Shown: positions 7,088 to 13,792, counted from the first letter of the stretch. The stretch: DNA of 15,554 nucleotides from Candidatus Heimdallarchaeota archaeon (GCA_029882335.1 JAOUKW010000052.1:1-15554), one strand, 5' to 3'. Notes: generated from the letters alone by a model not told the origin. Program-made: numbers and translations.

Positions 7088-7103
7088 TACACTCCTCAGT
7101 GTA
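7088..7103. repeat. Short hairpin-like inverted repeat
   Basis: TACACT (7088-7093), loop CCTC, AGTGTA (7098-7103). The arms are six bases with a four-base loop. It lies about 65 bases upstream of the bactofilin TATA element, so it would not be in the mRNA of that gene and is more likely a DNA-level site, if functional at all. Confidence 0.35.
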
Positions 7104-7166
7104 AGTTAATTCTATAAAGTGAATAATTAATCTCAGTCAATCCATTGTGTTATTTTAAATTTTGAC

Positions 7167-7178
7167 TTTATTTAAATA
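7167..7178 (+). promoter_or_regulatory. Core promoter of the bactofilin gene
   Basis: TTTATTTAAATA is centred about 29 bases before the ATG at 7202, with no convincing Shine-Dalgarno sequence between. The spacing points to a leaderless or nearly leaderless transcript. Confidence 0.45.
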
Positions 7179-7201
7179 GTATTATGAAGATGTAAATATG
7201 T

Positions 7202-8176
7202 ATGACGAATAAAAACACACTAGAAAATAAGTTAAAAGAAAAATATGATAATGGAGAAATAACCAAAAAGGAATTTGATGAATTAATGGAGAAGTTTGGA
7301 TCTTATGATTTGTTACATACCGATGTAGAGAGACCTTCTTCATCTAAAAGGTCGTCAAACTACCATTTTTCAGGTTCAAGTAAAATTTTCGAAGAGATAG
7401 TTGATGGTCCAGTTAAGGTGTCTGGAAGATTAGTTACTGAAGGTCCTTTAAAATGTAGGTCTATAAAAGTATCTGGGTCTGCAATTGTATCTGGTGACTT
7501 AATTGTTACAGAAGATGTAAAAATTAGTGGTAGTTTACAGGTAGACGGAGATGCTAAACTTGGCGGAATATCCAAGGTATCAGGAAGTGTAAATATTGAC
7601 AAAAGCCTATATGCAACAAATATATTTAAAATATCAGGAAAAATTCGTGTAAAAGAAAATTTAGTATTAGGAGATGATATGAAAATTTCGGGTACTTTAA
7701 GCGCAAGTATGATAAAATCAACATCTAATTTGTTAGTTTCAGGTAAACTTAATGTTGGTGAAGATGTCATTGTTAAATCATTTATAACCTCAGGCGGTGC
7801 ATCTATTATAGATGGTAATTTATCAGCAGAAACTATAGAAATTGCAAGAAGTTATAGAATTAAAACAGATGAAGAGTATGAAAATTATGAAAATGATGAA
7901 TTGTCTTCAATTCCAAATATTGCAAAATTTGTAACCAATATCATTAGTAATATTGTACCAATAATTCATTCAGGCTTTTCGGTACCTCCAAAGATTTTCA
8001 ATGTAAAAGGAAATATGGAGGGAAATAAAATAGACATATCATATACACATGTTCATGGTGATATTATTGGAGATTCAATCGTAATTGGCCCGGGTGTCAC
8101 AATTGATGGAAAGATAAAATATCGAGAAACAATTGAAGCACCTGATTCTTATAAAGAACAAATTGAAAAAATTTAA
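7202..8176 (+). CDS. SHOCT-bactofilin fusion (polymer-forming cytoskeletal-type protein)
   Basis: 324 residues. Residues 7-32 (LKEKYDNGEITKKEFDELM) match the SHOCT motif, a short helical hairpin often found at the ends of proteins and thought to mediate oligomerisation. From about 55 to 215 come repeats around 'KVSGS' or 'KISG', each with alternating hydrophobic residues (KVSGR, KVSGSA, KISGSL, KVSGSV, KISGKI, KISGTL, LVSGKL), which is the right-handed beta-helix pattern of bactofilins (DUF583). A less regular insert (about 215-265) separates these from a last group of strands (about 267-315, with HVHGDIIGDSIVIG). Bactofilins self-assemble into filaments without nucleotide. This one has more repeats than the short bacterial forms. 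No signal peptide or membrane segment is seen. The divergent coiled-coil gene is a plausible partner. Its stop overlaps that of the zinc-ribbon gene. Confidence 0.85.
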   Translation: MTNKNTLENKLKEKYDNGEITKKEFDELMEKFGSYDLLHTDVERPSSSKRSSNYHFSGSSKIFEEIVDGPVKVSGRLVTEGPLKCRSIKVSGSAIVSGDLIVTEDVKISGSLQVDGDAKLGGISKVSGSVNIDKSLYATNIFKISGKIRVKENLVLGDDMKISGTLSASMIKSTSNLLVSGKLNVGEDVIVKSFITSGGASIIDGNLSAETIEIARSYRIKTDEEYENYENDELSSIPNIAKFVTNIISNIVPIIHSGFSVPPKIFNVKGNMEGNKIDISYTHVHGDIIGDSIVIGPGVTIDGKIKYRETIEAPDSYKEQIEKI

Positions 8177-8400
8177 TCCTCTTCAATTCTGAATTTATTC
8201 AATTCAGAGTAAATATTTGAAAAATTGATAGATACTTCTTTAGAGTTAGCAGCTCCTAGATCTTCAGGTATTAATTTACGATATGTTGTGTTTTTCCCAC
8301 AAATCTTACATTCCATAACAATACTTGGACCATCAGGTTTATTCTTATTTTCAGCTCTTGTTAAAAACTTAACTACACCACATATGTTACAATAGTACAT
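8173..8400 (-). CDS. Small zinc-ribbon protein
   Basis: 75 residues with two CxxC knuckles, Cys4/Cys7 and Cys31/Cys34, each followed by Gly, which is the four-cysteine zinc-ribbon pattern; it probably holds one zinc ion. The remainder (about 36-75) is a polar, acidic tail. Such ribbons occur in transcription factors, ribosomal proteins and RNA-polymerase-associated proteins, but nothing here tells which. Start is ATG at 8400, with AAAGG (8415-8411) ten bases upstream. The last codons overlap the end of the bactofilin gene tail-to-tail by four bases, so the two mRNAs would be complementary at their 3' ends. Confidence 0.8.
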   Translation of the reverse strand: MYYCNICGVVKFLTRAENKNKPDGPSIVMECKICGKNTTYRKLIPEDLGAANSKEVSINFSNIYSELNKFRIEED

Positions 8401-8524
8401 TCAAGATCAACCTTTTGTTATTCAATCATGAATATTTGTCCTTAATTAATTATTAGATATCTAGTATGGAAATAATCGATTAATTATAATGGTTTCTCAT
8501 CAAAATGCAATTCAGACAAAGTAC

Positions 8525-9571
8525 TCAATTCCATTTTTTTACCTCGTCAGGCGATAGTAATTTGGCTAAAATACCTGCTAAATTCTCTCGCATATTTTTA
8601 ATTAATGGAAGTATAAAAGAACGAATTTCGGGATTAGTATCAAAATCATCTGAAATAAATAATTTCCAATCTTCAATATCTAATTTCTGCCGAATAGCTT
8701 CAGCACCACTAAATAATAAAGATTTTAAATCAATTAATATTGATTTACTTAAATTTGAAAACTGTTGTGATATAACAATGGAAATTCCATGTAATTCAAA
8801 TCCGCCTCTTGCATTTTTATTCGCAATTGAAAACACAATACTAACAACTTCACCTAAAATTGGTTTAGAAACTGGATTAATTGAAAAAACTTGACCCACT
8901 TCACTTATCATATTTGAGTCCAAGGTTGAGAATAAGTTAACAGGTAAAATCATATTAATAGGTTGATTAAATTCAACCGGATCTGTCAATACAAAACTAG
9001 GTCCTAATATTTCATGAGCAATAGAGTAGAAAATCGCGGGTATTGAATCCTCAATGAATTTAATCGGTATTTCTTGAATCGATACCATAGAGGGCTCATC
9101 TGTACTGTAGCTGTTAATTCCTGAATATGCTACACGTAATGATTGTTGTAAAGCATTTATTTTTATTGATTTTTGAATAAATTCAAATCCGATCTTCGCA
9201 ATCTTCATTGCATCGACTACAGAGGAAGTAGCAGAACTATCAAAAGAAAAAATGCATATCTGATTTCCTTCACTTTTTTTAGCATTAAATAGACATACTA
9301 GTTCCTGATTATTAATGATAATAGGATTTGTCGATTTAGTATTAATATTATTGAGTGTATCAACATCAAACGAATTTGTTAAGTTTGAAATTGATTCAGG
9401 ATTTATATCGGATGTATGGAATTCAACTCGAGTATGATCCTTAAACACATTCATCCAAATTAGTTTTCTCCACCCTACACGCTCTAATAAATTTATTAAC
9501 CTCGATTCTATTCCTAAATTATAATCTGCATTATCATGCATCCATTCAATTAATTTATCTAAATACTGCAA
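8525..9571 (-). CDS. Unrecognised 348-residue cytosolic protein
   Basis: I do not recognise this family. No membrane segment, signal peptide, cysteine cluster or nucleotide-binding loop is visible. The N-terminal half (to about 145) alternates helices and strands. The stretch around 85-140, with PIIINNQELVCLF, then ICIFSFDSS, then a long amphipathic helix, resembles the end of a GAF-type sensor domain. The second half (about 165-345) has a helix-strand arrangement with LGEVVSIVFSIAN and HGISIVIS, loosely like CheC/CheX proteins but without their clear ExxN signature. Both comparisons are weak. Start is TTG with no ribosome binding site; a TATA box 24-30 bases upstream suggests a leaderless transcript, and the next in-frame ATG is residue 11. 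It lies 61 bases downstream of the acyltransferase gene on the same strand but seems to have its own promoter. Confidence 0.75.
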   Translation of the reverse strand: MQYLDKLIEWMHDNADYNLGIESRLINLLERVGWRKLIWMNVFKDHTRVEFHTSDINPESISNLTNSFDVDTLNNINTKSTNPIIINNQELVCLFNAKKSEGNQICIFSFDSSATSSVVDAMKIAKIGFEFIQKSIKINALQQSLRVAYSGINSYSTDEPSMVSIQEIPIKFIEDSIPAIFYSIAHEILGPSFVLTDPVEFNQPINMILPVNLFSTLDSNMISEVGQVFSINPVSKPILGEVVSIVFSIANKNARGGFELHGISIVISQQFSNLSKSILIDLKSLLFSGAEAIRQKLDIEDWKLFISDDFDTNPEIRSFILPLIKNMRENLAGILAKLLSPDEVKKWN

Positions 9572-9594
9572 TACTATTTAATTACATTGTAATA

Positions 9595-9608
9595 ATTTAT
9601 ACTTAAGG
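9595..9608 (-). promoter_or_regulatory. Core promoter of the 348-residue protein gene, with CCTTAAGT
   Basis: The minus strand reads CCTTAAGTATAAAT (9608-9595). TATAAAT (9601-9595) is centred about 27 bases before the TTG at 9571, so transcription probably begins at or next to the start codon. CCTTAAG sits where the TFB recognition element would be. The same octamer occurs before the genes at 6340 and 11022. Confidence 0.5.
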
Positions 9609-9632
9609 ATTGTCATTATTTAAATTTGCATA

Positions 9633-10397
9633 TTATCGATGGGATTGATCGCGATACGGACCTTTTGGTCTTAGTTCCTCAATGTGGTCCATAATTCTAT
9701 CAATTACTAATTTTGAGGTGGATGGAGAAGCAGGTAATTTCCTTAAATCCTCCAAAGGTACAGGTTTACCATATCGTACTAGCAACTTTATTGATCTTGG
9801 ACCTTTCCCCCAAGTAATACCCCTTCCAACTGGCATGGTGAATTCAACCCCCGCTAAAAAAATTGGTATAACTGGAGCATTGACTGCATGCGCAACCATA
9901 CCGGAGCCAATTTTACCTGGATTACAAGAATTATCACTTGGATTTTTATGTCTTTGACCTTCAGGATACCATAACATCGAATCGCCCTTTTTAATTCTAT
10001 TAATTGCGTGCTCTACAACATCAATACTTTTTGCACCTTTTCTTACTGGAAATACATTTGCATATTGTGCGAGTAACCTGAAAAATTTTAACTTAAATAA
10101 TTTCTCATCTGCAATAGCATGAATTGGGCCTTTGTAACCAAGGTTTACAATTGCAAATATTGAATCCATATGACTTACATGGTTTGGCATTAGTATTAAA
10201 TTGGATTTTGATGGGATATTATCTAATCCTTCAATTTTTACTCTCCACAAAATTGGTTGGATGAAACGTTTCACCAAAGGAATGAATATTGCATAGAGTA
10301 AATATTTTGTTGGATAGTTGTAATTAAACTTCTCAACAAATTTATCTGATCGAGAGGTTCTCCGTTTTTTTGATTTGGATTTACTCAAATCCTCCAC
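9633..10397 (-). CDS. PlsC-like 1-acylglycerol-3-phosphate acyltransferase
   Basis: 254 residues, PlsC/LPLAT superfamily, which transfers a fatty acyl group from acyl-CoA or acyl-ACP to lysophosphatidate or a related acceptor at the membrane. Motif I is NHVSHMD (72-78, catalytic His73 and Asp78), motif II is FPVRKG (116-121), motif III is YPEGQR (144-149, usually FPEGTR) and motif IV is VIPIFLAG (176-183). A basic N-terminus (5-18) precedes a hydrophobic stretch near 33-50, likely a membrane contact. No ATG is available near the start. The GTG at 10397 and a TTG at 10388 are both possible, and the purine run GTGGAGGA overlaps the GTG itself, so the start is uncertain. Family assignment is firm; the true acceptor in an organism expected to have ether lipids is open. 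Confidence 0.9.
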   Translation of the reverse strand: MEDLSKSKSKKRRTSRSDKFVEKFNYNYPTKYLLYAIFIPLVKRFIQPILWRVKIEGLDNIPSKSNLILMPNHVSHMDSIFAIVNLGYKGPIHAIADEKLFKLKFFRLLAQYANVFPVRKGAKSIDVVEHAINRIKKGDSMLWYPEGQRHKNPSDNSCNPGKIGSGMVAHAVNAPVIPIFLAGVEFTMPVGRGITWGKGPRSIKLLVRYGKPVPLEDLRKLPASPSTSKLVIDRIMDHIEELRPKGPYRDQSHR

Positions 10398-10477
10398 AAA
10401 TTGCCTAAGTTTAATCTAATTTAAAGTATTATTTAATTTGAACAATTAATCTGATAAGTATAATTTCATTGCTTAGT

Positions 10478-10885
10478 CTATTTTGTAGGAGACAACTTTT
10501 CTCTAATAATTGAGGCGATTTCCTCTTGCCTATCTGATGAACGAGGATTCCATAAAATAGATAAGCCTTCATTTTTATTGGGTTTGGGGATTAAATGCCA
10601 ATGTGCATGAAAGACGGCTTGATGGGCGATTATTCCATTATTCTGTAAAATATTGTAATCTTTTATATCAAGAACTTGAACTACTTTTTTAATTGCAATT
10701 AGAATGTCCGCCAAAGCAGTATCGGGAGTATCATGTAATGTTTTCGCATGCTTTTTAGGTATAAATAAGCAGTGTCCATCAGCCAACGGATTAATATCCA
10801 TAAAAGCATAGATATGTTCTGTTTCATAAATTTTCTCAGAAGGAATTTCCTTATTCACAATTTTGCAAAAAAGACAATCTTGCAT
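10478..10885 (-). CDS. HIT-family nucleotide hydrolase (HinT-like)
   Basis: 135 residues, the normal length for the family. The histidine triad HAHWHLIPK lies at 93-101 (His93, His95, His97, with His95 the likely nucleophile). An N-terminal CxxC (Cys4, Cys7), with PKKHAKTLHD at 43-52, makes the zinc site common in archaeal and bacterial HinT-type proteins. Members cleave nucleotide-phosphoramidates, such as adenosine monophosphate linked to amines, or dinucleoside polyphosphates; the exact substrate cannot be read from sequence. It is cytosolic. Start is ATG at 10885, and the gene opens divergently from the tandem winged-helix gene across 136 bases. The acyltransferase gene lies 80 bases downstream on the same strand, so a two-gene transcript is possible. 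Confidence 0.94.
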   Translation of the reverse strand: MQDCLFCKIVNKEIPSEKIYETEHIYAFMDINPLADGHCLFIPKKHAKTLHDTPDTALADILIAIKKVVQVLDIKDYNILQNNGIIAHQAVFHAHWHLIPKPNKNEGLSILWNPRSSDRQEEIASIIREKLSPTK

Positions 10886-10990
10886 AATTTAGTAAATCAA
10901 TAATTGAATATATAATCAACTACATATGATTAATTTCTCGTAAAATTTTTCAGAATTTATTTATGTAATATATTTTGATATCTAGAAAAG

Positions 10991-10999
10991 ACCTTAAGT
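10991..10999 (+). promoter_or_regulatory. ACCTTAAGT promoter element before the tandem winged-helix gene
   Basis: ACCTTAAGT is centred about 27 bases before ATG 11022, at core-promoter distance for a leaderless start, and is followed by AATATACT (11003-11010). It is identical to the nine bases at 6308-6316. No Shine-Dalgarno sequence precedes the ATG. Confidence 0.4.
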
Positions 11000-11021
11000 C
11001 ACAATATACTTCGATATACAT

Positions 11022-11825
11022 ATGAGCTTCATAAAAAAAATATTTTCTAAAAATCCAGCAGCTAAAGTCCGGCAATTAGTATTATCAGTTCCTATAGATA
11101 ATTTGGCAATTGACTTTCCAACTCAAATTAACAACAATGATTATAATTTAGTATCCAAAGTGATAGAGGATTTAATTTCAGAAGGGTTATTAAGAGGAAT
11201 TCTGATTGGAAAAAAAGGATGGTTTCTTCCGAATGGAATCCAGAAAGTAGATGATATTTGGAAGGAAGTAGAACGAGATATTATTGATTTAGAGAGAATT
11301 GGTAATGATTGGGGTTTAAATCCCAAGAGAGTTTATATAGCCCTTGAAACAAAAGCAAAAAGTTTAGGTTTAAAGGAACCTTACTTTATTAGAAGTAATA
11401 ATGAGTTATACCTTCAATCTTTGTTAATAAAGAAATTACAATCAACACTAAAAGCTCAAGATTTTGATGAAGAAAATATACATCTAAATACTTTAATAGA
11501 AAATATTATTCCAAAGAAGACAGAGAATTGGAATGAAATTCTCTCTGAGAAAATAATTAATGTATTAAATTTAGAAACAAGTGAATATTGTATAGGAAAG
11601 GATACTTTCATACGGATCAAAATGAATTTGGGTGAGGAAGTTGTAACTATAATAACTAATTATTGGGAAGAACAAACAGAAGAAATACCTTATACATATA
11701 TTGGTGAATATTTTGGTCTGAATAATAAAGATGTAGCAAAATTGCTTCAAAAATTAATAAATGAAAAAGAATTGACGAATGTTGTTATTTACCCAATTGA
11801 AGAGATTATTAAGAGAAAAGCCTAA
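11022..11825 (+). CDS. Tandem winged-helix protein, function unknown
   Basis: 267 residues, cytosolic. An N-terminal winged helix covers about 14-72: a helix, a short strand, the recognition-like helix NLVSKVIEDLISEGLL, then a wing ending KKGWFLP. A helical middle part (about 74-145) includes WKEVERDIIDLERIGNDWGL. A second winged helix is likely at about 205-258, with YTYIGEYFGLNNKDVAKLLQKLINEKEL. The layout of a winged helix followed by charged helices and another winged helix is seen in transcription-linked proteins, PCI-type scaffold proteins and the N-terminal part of UFL1. The 'EDLISEGLLRG' turn and the wing look more like the protein-scaffold type than a DNA binder, but this is weak. 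Start is ATG with a core-promoter element about 27 bases upstream. T-tracts follow the stop. Confidence 0.75.
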   Translation: MSFIKKIFSKNPAAKVRQLVLSVPIDNLAIDFPTQINNNDYNLVSKVIEDLISEGLLRGILIGKKGWFLPNGIQKVDDIWKEVERDIIDLERIGNDWGLNPKRVYIALETKAKSLGLKEPYFIRSNNELYLQSLLIKKLQSTLKAQDFDEENIHLNTLIENIIPKKTENWNEILSEKIINVLNLETSEYCIGKDTFIRIKMNLGEEVVTIITNYWEEQTEEIPYTYIGEYFGLNNKDVAKLLQKLINEKELTNVVIYPIEEIIKRKA

Positions 11826-11875
11826 ATTAGCACGATGAATGTAAATATTATTTGTAGTTTTGATAATTCAAATAC

Positions 11876-11901
11876 TTTTTTTATAACCTGCATGGTTTTT
11901 T
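11876..11901 (+). terminator. T-tract terminator after the tandem winged-helix gene
   Basis: T7 (11876-11882) and T6 (11896-11901) lie 50-76 bases beyond the stop codon, without a stem-loop. Two successive T-tracts are typical of archaeal termination. Confidence 0.5.
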
Positions 11902-11914
11902 ATGAATAAAGATC

Positions 11915-11940
11915 ATTCATATGGGATTCATATTCATATG
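11915..11940. repeat. ATTCATAT repeat cluster upstream of citrate synthase
   Basis: ATTCATATG occurs at 11915-11923 and 11932-11940, and ATTCATAT at 11926-11933 overlaps the last copy. CATATG is itself palindromic. The cluster ends some 45 bases before the start codon, just upstream of the TATA elements, a usual place for an activator site; function is inferred. Confidence 0.4.
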
Positions 11941-11945
11941 TTTAA

Positions 11946-11968
11946 TTTAATATAATGTAATGTATAAA
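11946..11968 (+). promoter_or_regulatory. Core promoter region of citrate synthase
   Basis: Two TATA-like elements are present, TTTAATATAAT ending near 11956 and TATAAA at 11963-11968. The first, about 32 bases before the ATG at 11985, would give a start at or just before the codon. No Shine-Dalgarno sequence is seen. Confidence 0.4.
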
Positions 11969-11984
11969 TTAGTTGTGAATATTT

Positions 11985-13274
11985 ATGGTAGAACAAAATG
12001 AATATGCAAAAATAATCATAAAAGGCAACGAATATGAATTCCCACTAATTGTAGGATCTGAAGATGAAATAAGTATTGATTTTAGAAAGTTCAGATCTAC
12101 AACCAACAATATCATTACATATGACCCAGGTTATGGAAATACTGGGTCTTGTATCAGCAATATTACATTTATTGATGGTGAAAAGGGAATATTAAGGTAC
12201 AGAGGTTATCCTATAGAACAATTAGCAGAAAATTCTACATTTGAAGAAGTCTGCTATCTTTTAATCTATGGAGAATTGCCTTCAAAATCGGAATTTCAAA
12301 AATTTAAATCAACTCTAAATTATCATGATTTAATACATGAAGATATGAAAAAATTTTTTGAAGGTTTCCCACCAAATGCACATCCAATGGCAGTTCTTAG
12401 CACGATGATATCATCTCTGTCAACTTATTATCCCTATAATGGTGATGATCAATTAGATTTGCAAATAATCAGATTACTTGCAAAAGTAAACACGCTTGCA
12501 GCATTTGCATACAAGAAGTCAATAGGACAGCCTTATATCTATCCTAGAAATGATTTAAGTTACATTGGTGATTTTCTTCATATGATGTTTGCAGTACCCA
12601 GTGAACCATATCATGTAAATCCAGTTGTTGAGAGAGTATTAGATAAACTATTAATATTGCATGCAGATCATGAACAAAATTGCTCTGCATCAACTGTTAG
12701 AATGGTTGGATCGTCCCAAGGTGGTATTTATTCTGCAATTGCAGCAGGTGTTTCTGCGTTATGGGGTCCACTCCACGGAGGCGCCAATCAAGCAGTGATC
12801 GAAATGTTAAAAATGATACAAAAAGATAACAATGATGTCGATAAATATGTTAAAAAAGCCAAAGATAAAAATTCGAGTTTTCGATTAATGGGATTTGGCC
12901 ATAGAGTCTACAAAAATTTTGATCCCAGAGCTACAATTCTTAAAAAAGCCGCTGAAGAAGTACTAAATGAGTTGGGCATTCAAGATCCTCTCCTAGATAT
13001 TGCTCAAAAACTTGAAAACGTTGCGTTAAGTGATGAATACTTTATTGACAGGAAACTATATCCCAATGTTGATTTCTACTCAGGTATTATTTATAGAGCA
13101 TTAGGAATTCCGGAAAACATGTTTACAGTAATGTTTTCCATAGGTCGGCTCCCAGGTTGGATTGCGCAATGGAAAGAAAGTAGAATGGATCCTGATTTTA
13201 AAATTCATCGACCTAGACAAATTTATAATGGACCAAATATTAGGAATTATATTCCGGTTTCAGATCGAATTTAA
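11985..13274 (+). CDS. gltA: Citrate synthase (type I)
   Basis: Condenses acetyl-CoA with oxaloacetate to citrate, the entry step of the TCA cycle. 429 residues, close to the hexameric type I (GltA-like) length and longer than the roughly 370-380 of many archaeal type II enzymes. Catalytic residues are all present: His264 in GPLHGGANQ, His306 in MGFGHRVYK and Asp363 in NVDFYSG. LHADHEQN (225-232) and RPRQIYNG (409-416) are also conserved. The N-terminal beta domain (to about 60) precedes the GNTGSC/ITFIDGEKGILRYRGYPIEQLA region typical of the family. Start is ATG at 11985, without a ribosome binding site. The KorD/KorA genes some 1 kb downstream act two to three steps later in the same cycle. 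Confidence 0.97.
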   Translation: MVEQNEYAKIIIKGNEYEFPLIVGSEDEISIDFRKFRSTTNNIITYDPGYGNTGSCISNITFIDGEKGILRYRGYPIEQLAENSTFEEVCYLLIYGELPSKSEFQKFKSTLNYHDLIHEDMKKFFEGFPPNAHPMAVLSTMISSLSTYYPYNGDDQLDLQIIRLLAKVNTLAAFAYKKSIGQPYIYPRNDLSYIGDFLHMMFAVPSEPYHVNPVVERVLDKLLILHADHEQNCSASTVRMVGSSQGGIYSAIAAGVSALWGPLHGGANQAVIEMLKMIQKDNNDVDKYVKKAKDKNSSFRLMGFGHRVYKNFDPRATILKKAAEEVLNELGIQDPLLDIAQKLENVALSDEYFIDRKLYPNVDFYSGIIYRALGIPENMFTVMFSIGRLPGWIAQWKESRMDPDFKIHRPRQIYNGPNIRNYIPVSDRI

Positions 13275-13291
13275 TATCAGATATAATCTAC

Positions 13292-13304
13292 TTTTATATA
13301 TAAA
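13292..13304 (+). promoter_or_regulatory. TATA element before the longin-like gene
   Basis: TTTTATATATAAA begins 18 bases after the citrate synthase stop and is centred about 21-23 bases before the ATG at 13319. A very short leader or leaderless mRNA is expected. Confidence 0.45.
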
Positions 13305-13318
13305 TTATCATTAATTCT

Positions 13319-13765
13319 ATGATCGAAAAGGTACTGACAAAAGATCATAGAAATTCCCAATATCATATTATTAAACCGATTGTACTTTTACTAAATAATT
13401 TGAATGGTACTACAATTTTTTCGCATAAATTTGATCCTGAATTTTTAGTTGATACACAATTATTTGGTGGCGGGTTAACCGCCATTTTACAATTCTTTAA
13501 TGAATTATTCAAAACGGAAAATACGGTAGATGTGGTTAAAATTAATGATTATTCATGTATAAAAATTAGAATACAAAACATGAATCTTTTTTATGTATTT
13601 ATAGGAAATGAAAATCAAGGATATGAGCAATTAGTCTCATTAATTATTAATTTAAATAAAGATAATATTTGGAATTTAATTACACCAGCTACAATAAAAT
13701 TTCTCCAATTACCTGATAGTTTATCTTCTGTGCTGAGAGAAATTATCGAATTTTCATTTATTTAA
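13319..13765 (+). CDS. Stand-alone longin-like (roadblock-superfamily type) protein
   Basis: 148 residues, soluble. The order of elements fits a longin-like fold. Strands IVLLLNN and TTIFSHKF are joined by an N-G turn (21-38). A helix with a small-residue start follows (LFGGGLTAILQFFNELF, 48-64). Strands come near 70-77, 79-86 and 89-96, then a long helix at 100-113 and further helices to the end. The 'G-T-x-I-F-S' opening, the Asp before the first helix and the 'GxLTAI' helix are a pattern I associate with longin-like proteins of Asgard archaea. In eukaryotes longin and roadblock domains bind and regulate small GTPases, and a Ras-like GTPase is encoded elsewhere in the window. The fold call is by pattern only; a roadblock/LC7 domain is the main alternative. 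Confidence 0.7.
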   Translation: MIEKVLTKDHRNSQYHIIKPIVLLLNNLNGTTIFSHKFDPEFLVDTQLFGGGLTAILQFFNELFKTENTVDVVKINDYSCIKIRIQNMNLFYVFIGNENQGYEQLVSLIINLNKDNIWNLITPATIKFLQLPDSLSSVLREIIEFSFI

Positions 13766-13792
13766 TATTATGTGTTTATTATTATCTTATAG

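Noticed and set aside
7360..7770. 136-codon minus-strand frame inside the bactofilin gene
   Set aside because: It is an antisense shadow of the repeated KISG codons, whose periodicity keeps the frame open; the Pro/Asp-rich translation is typical of antisense of beta-helix repeats.
8505..8894. 129-codon plus-strand frame
   Set aside because: It is antisense to the C-terminal part of the 348-residue protein, whose minus-strand frame is much longer and protein-like.
9682..9957. 91-codon plus-strand frame
   Set aside because: It is antisense to the acyltransferase gene, which has all its motifs on the minus strand.
11915..11940. ATTCATATG copies as the start of a CRISPR or minisatellite
   Set aside because: There are only three short, partly overlapping copies with no regular spacers and no cas genes nearby.
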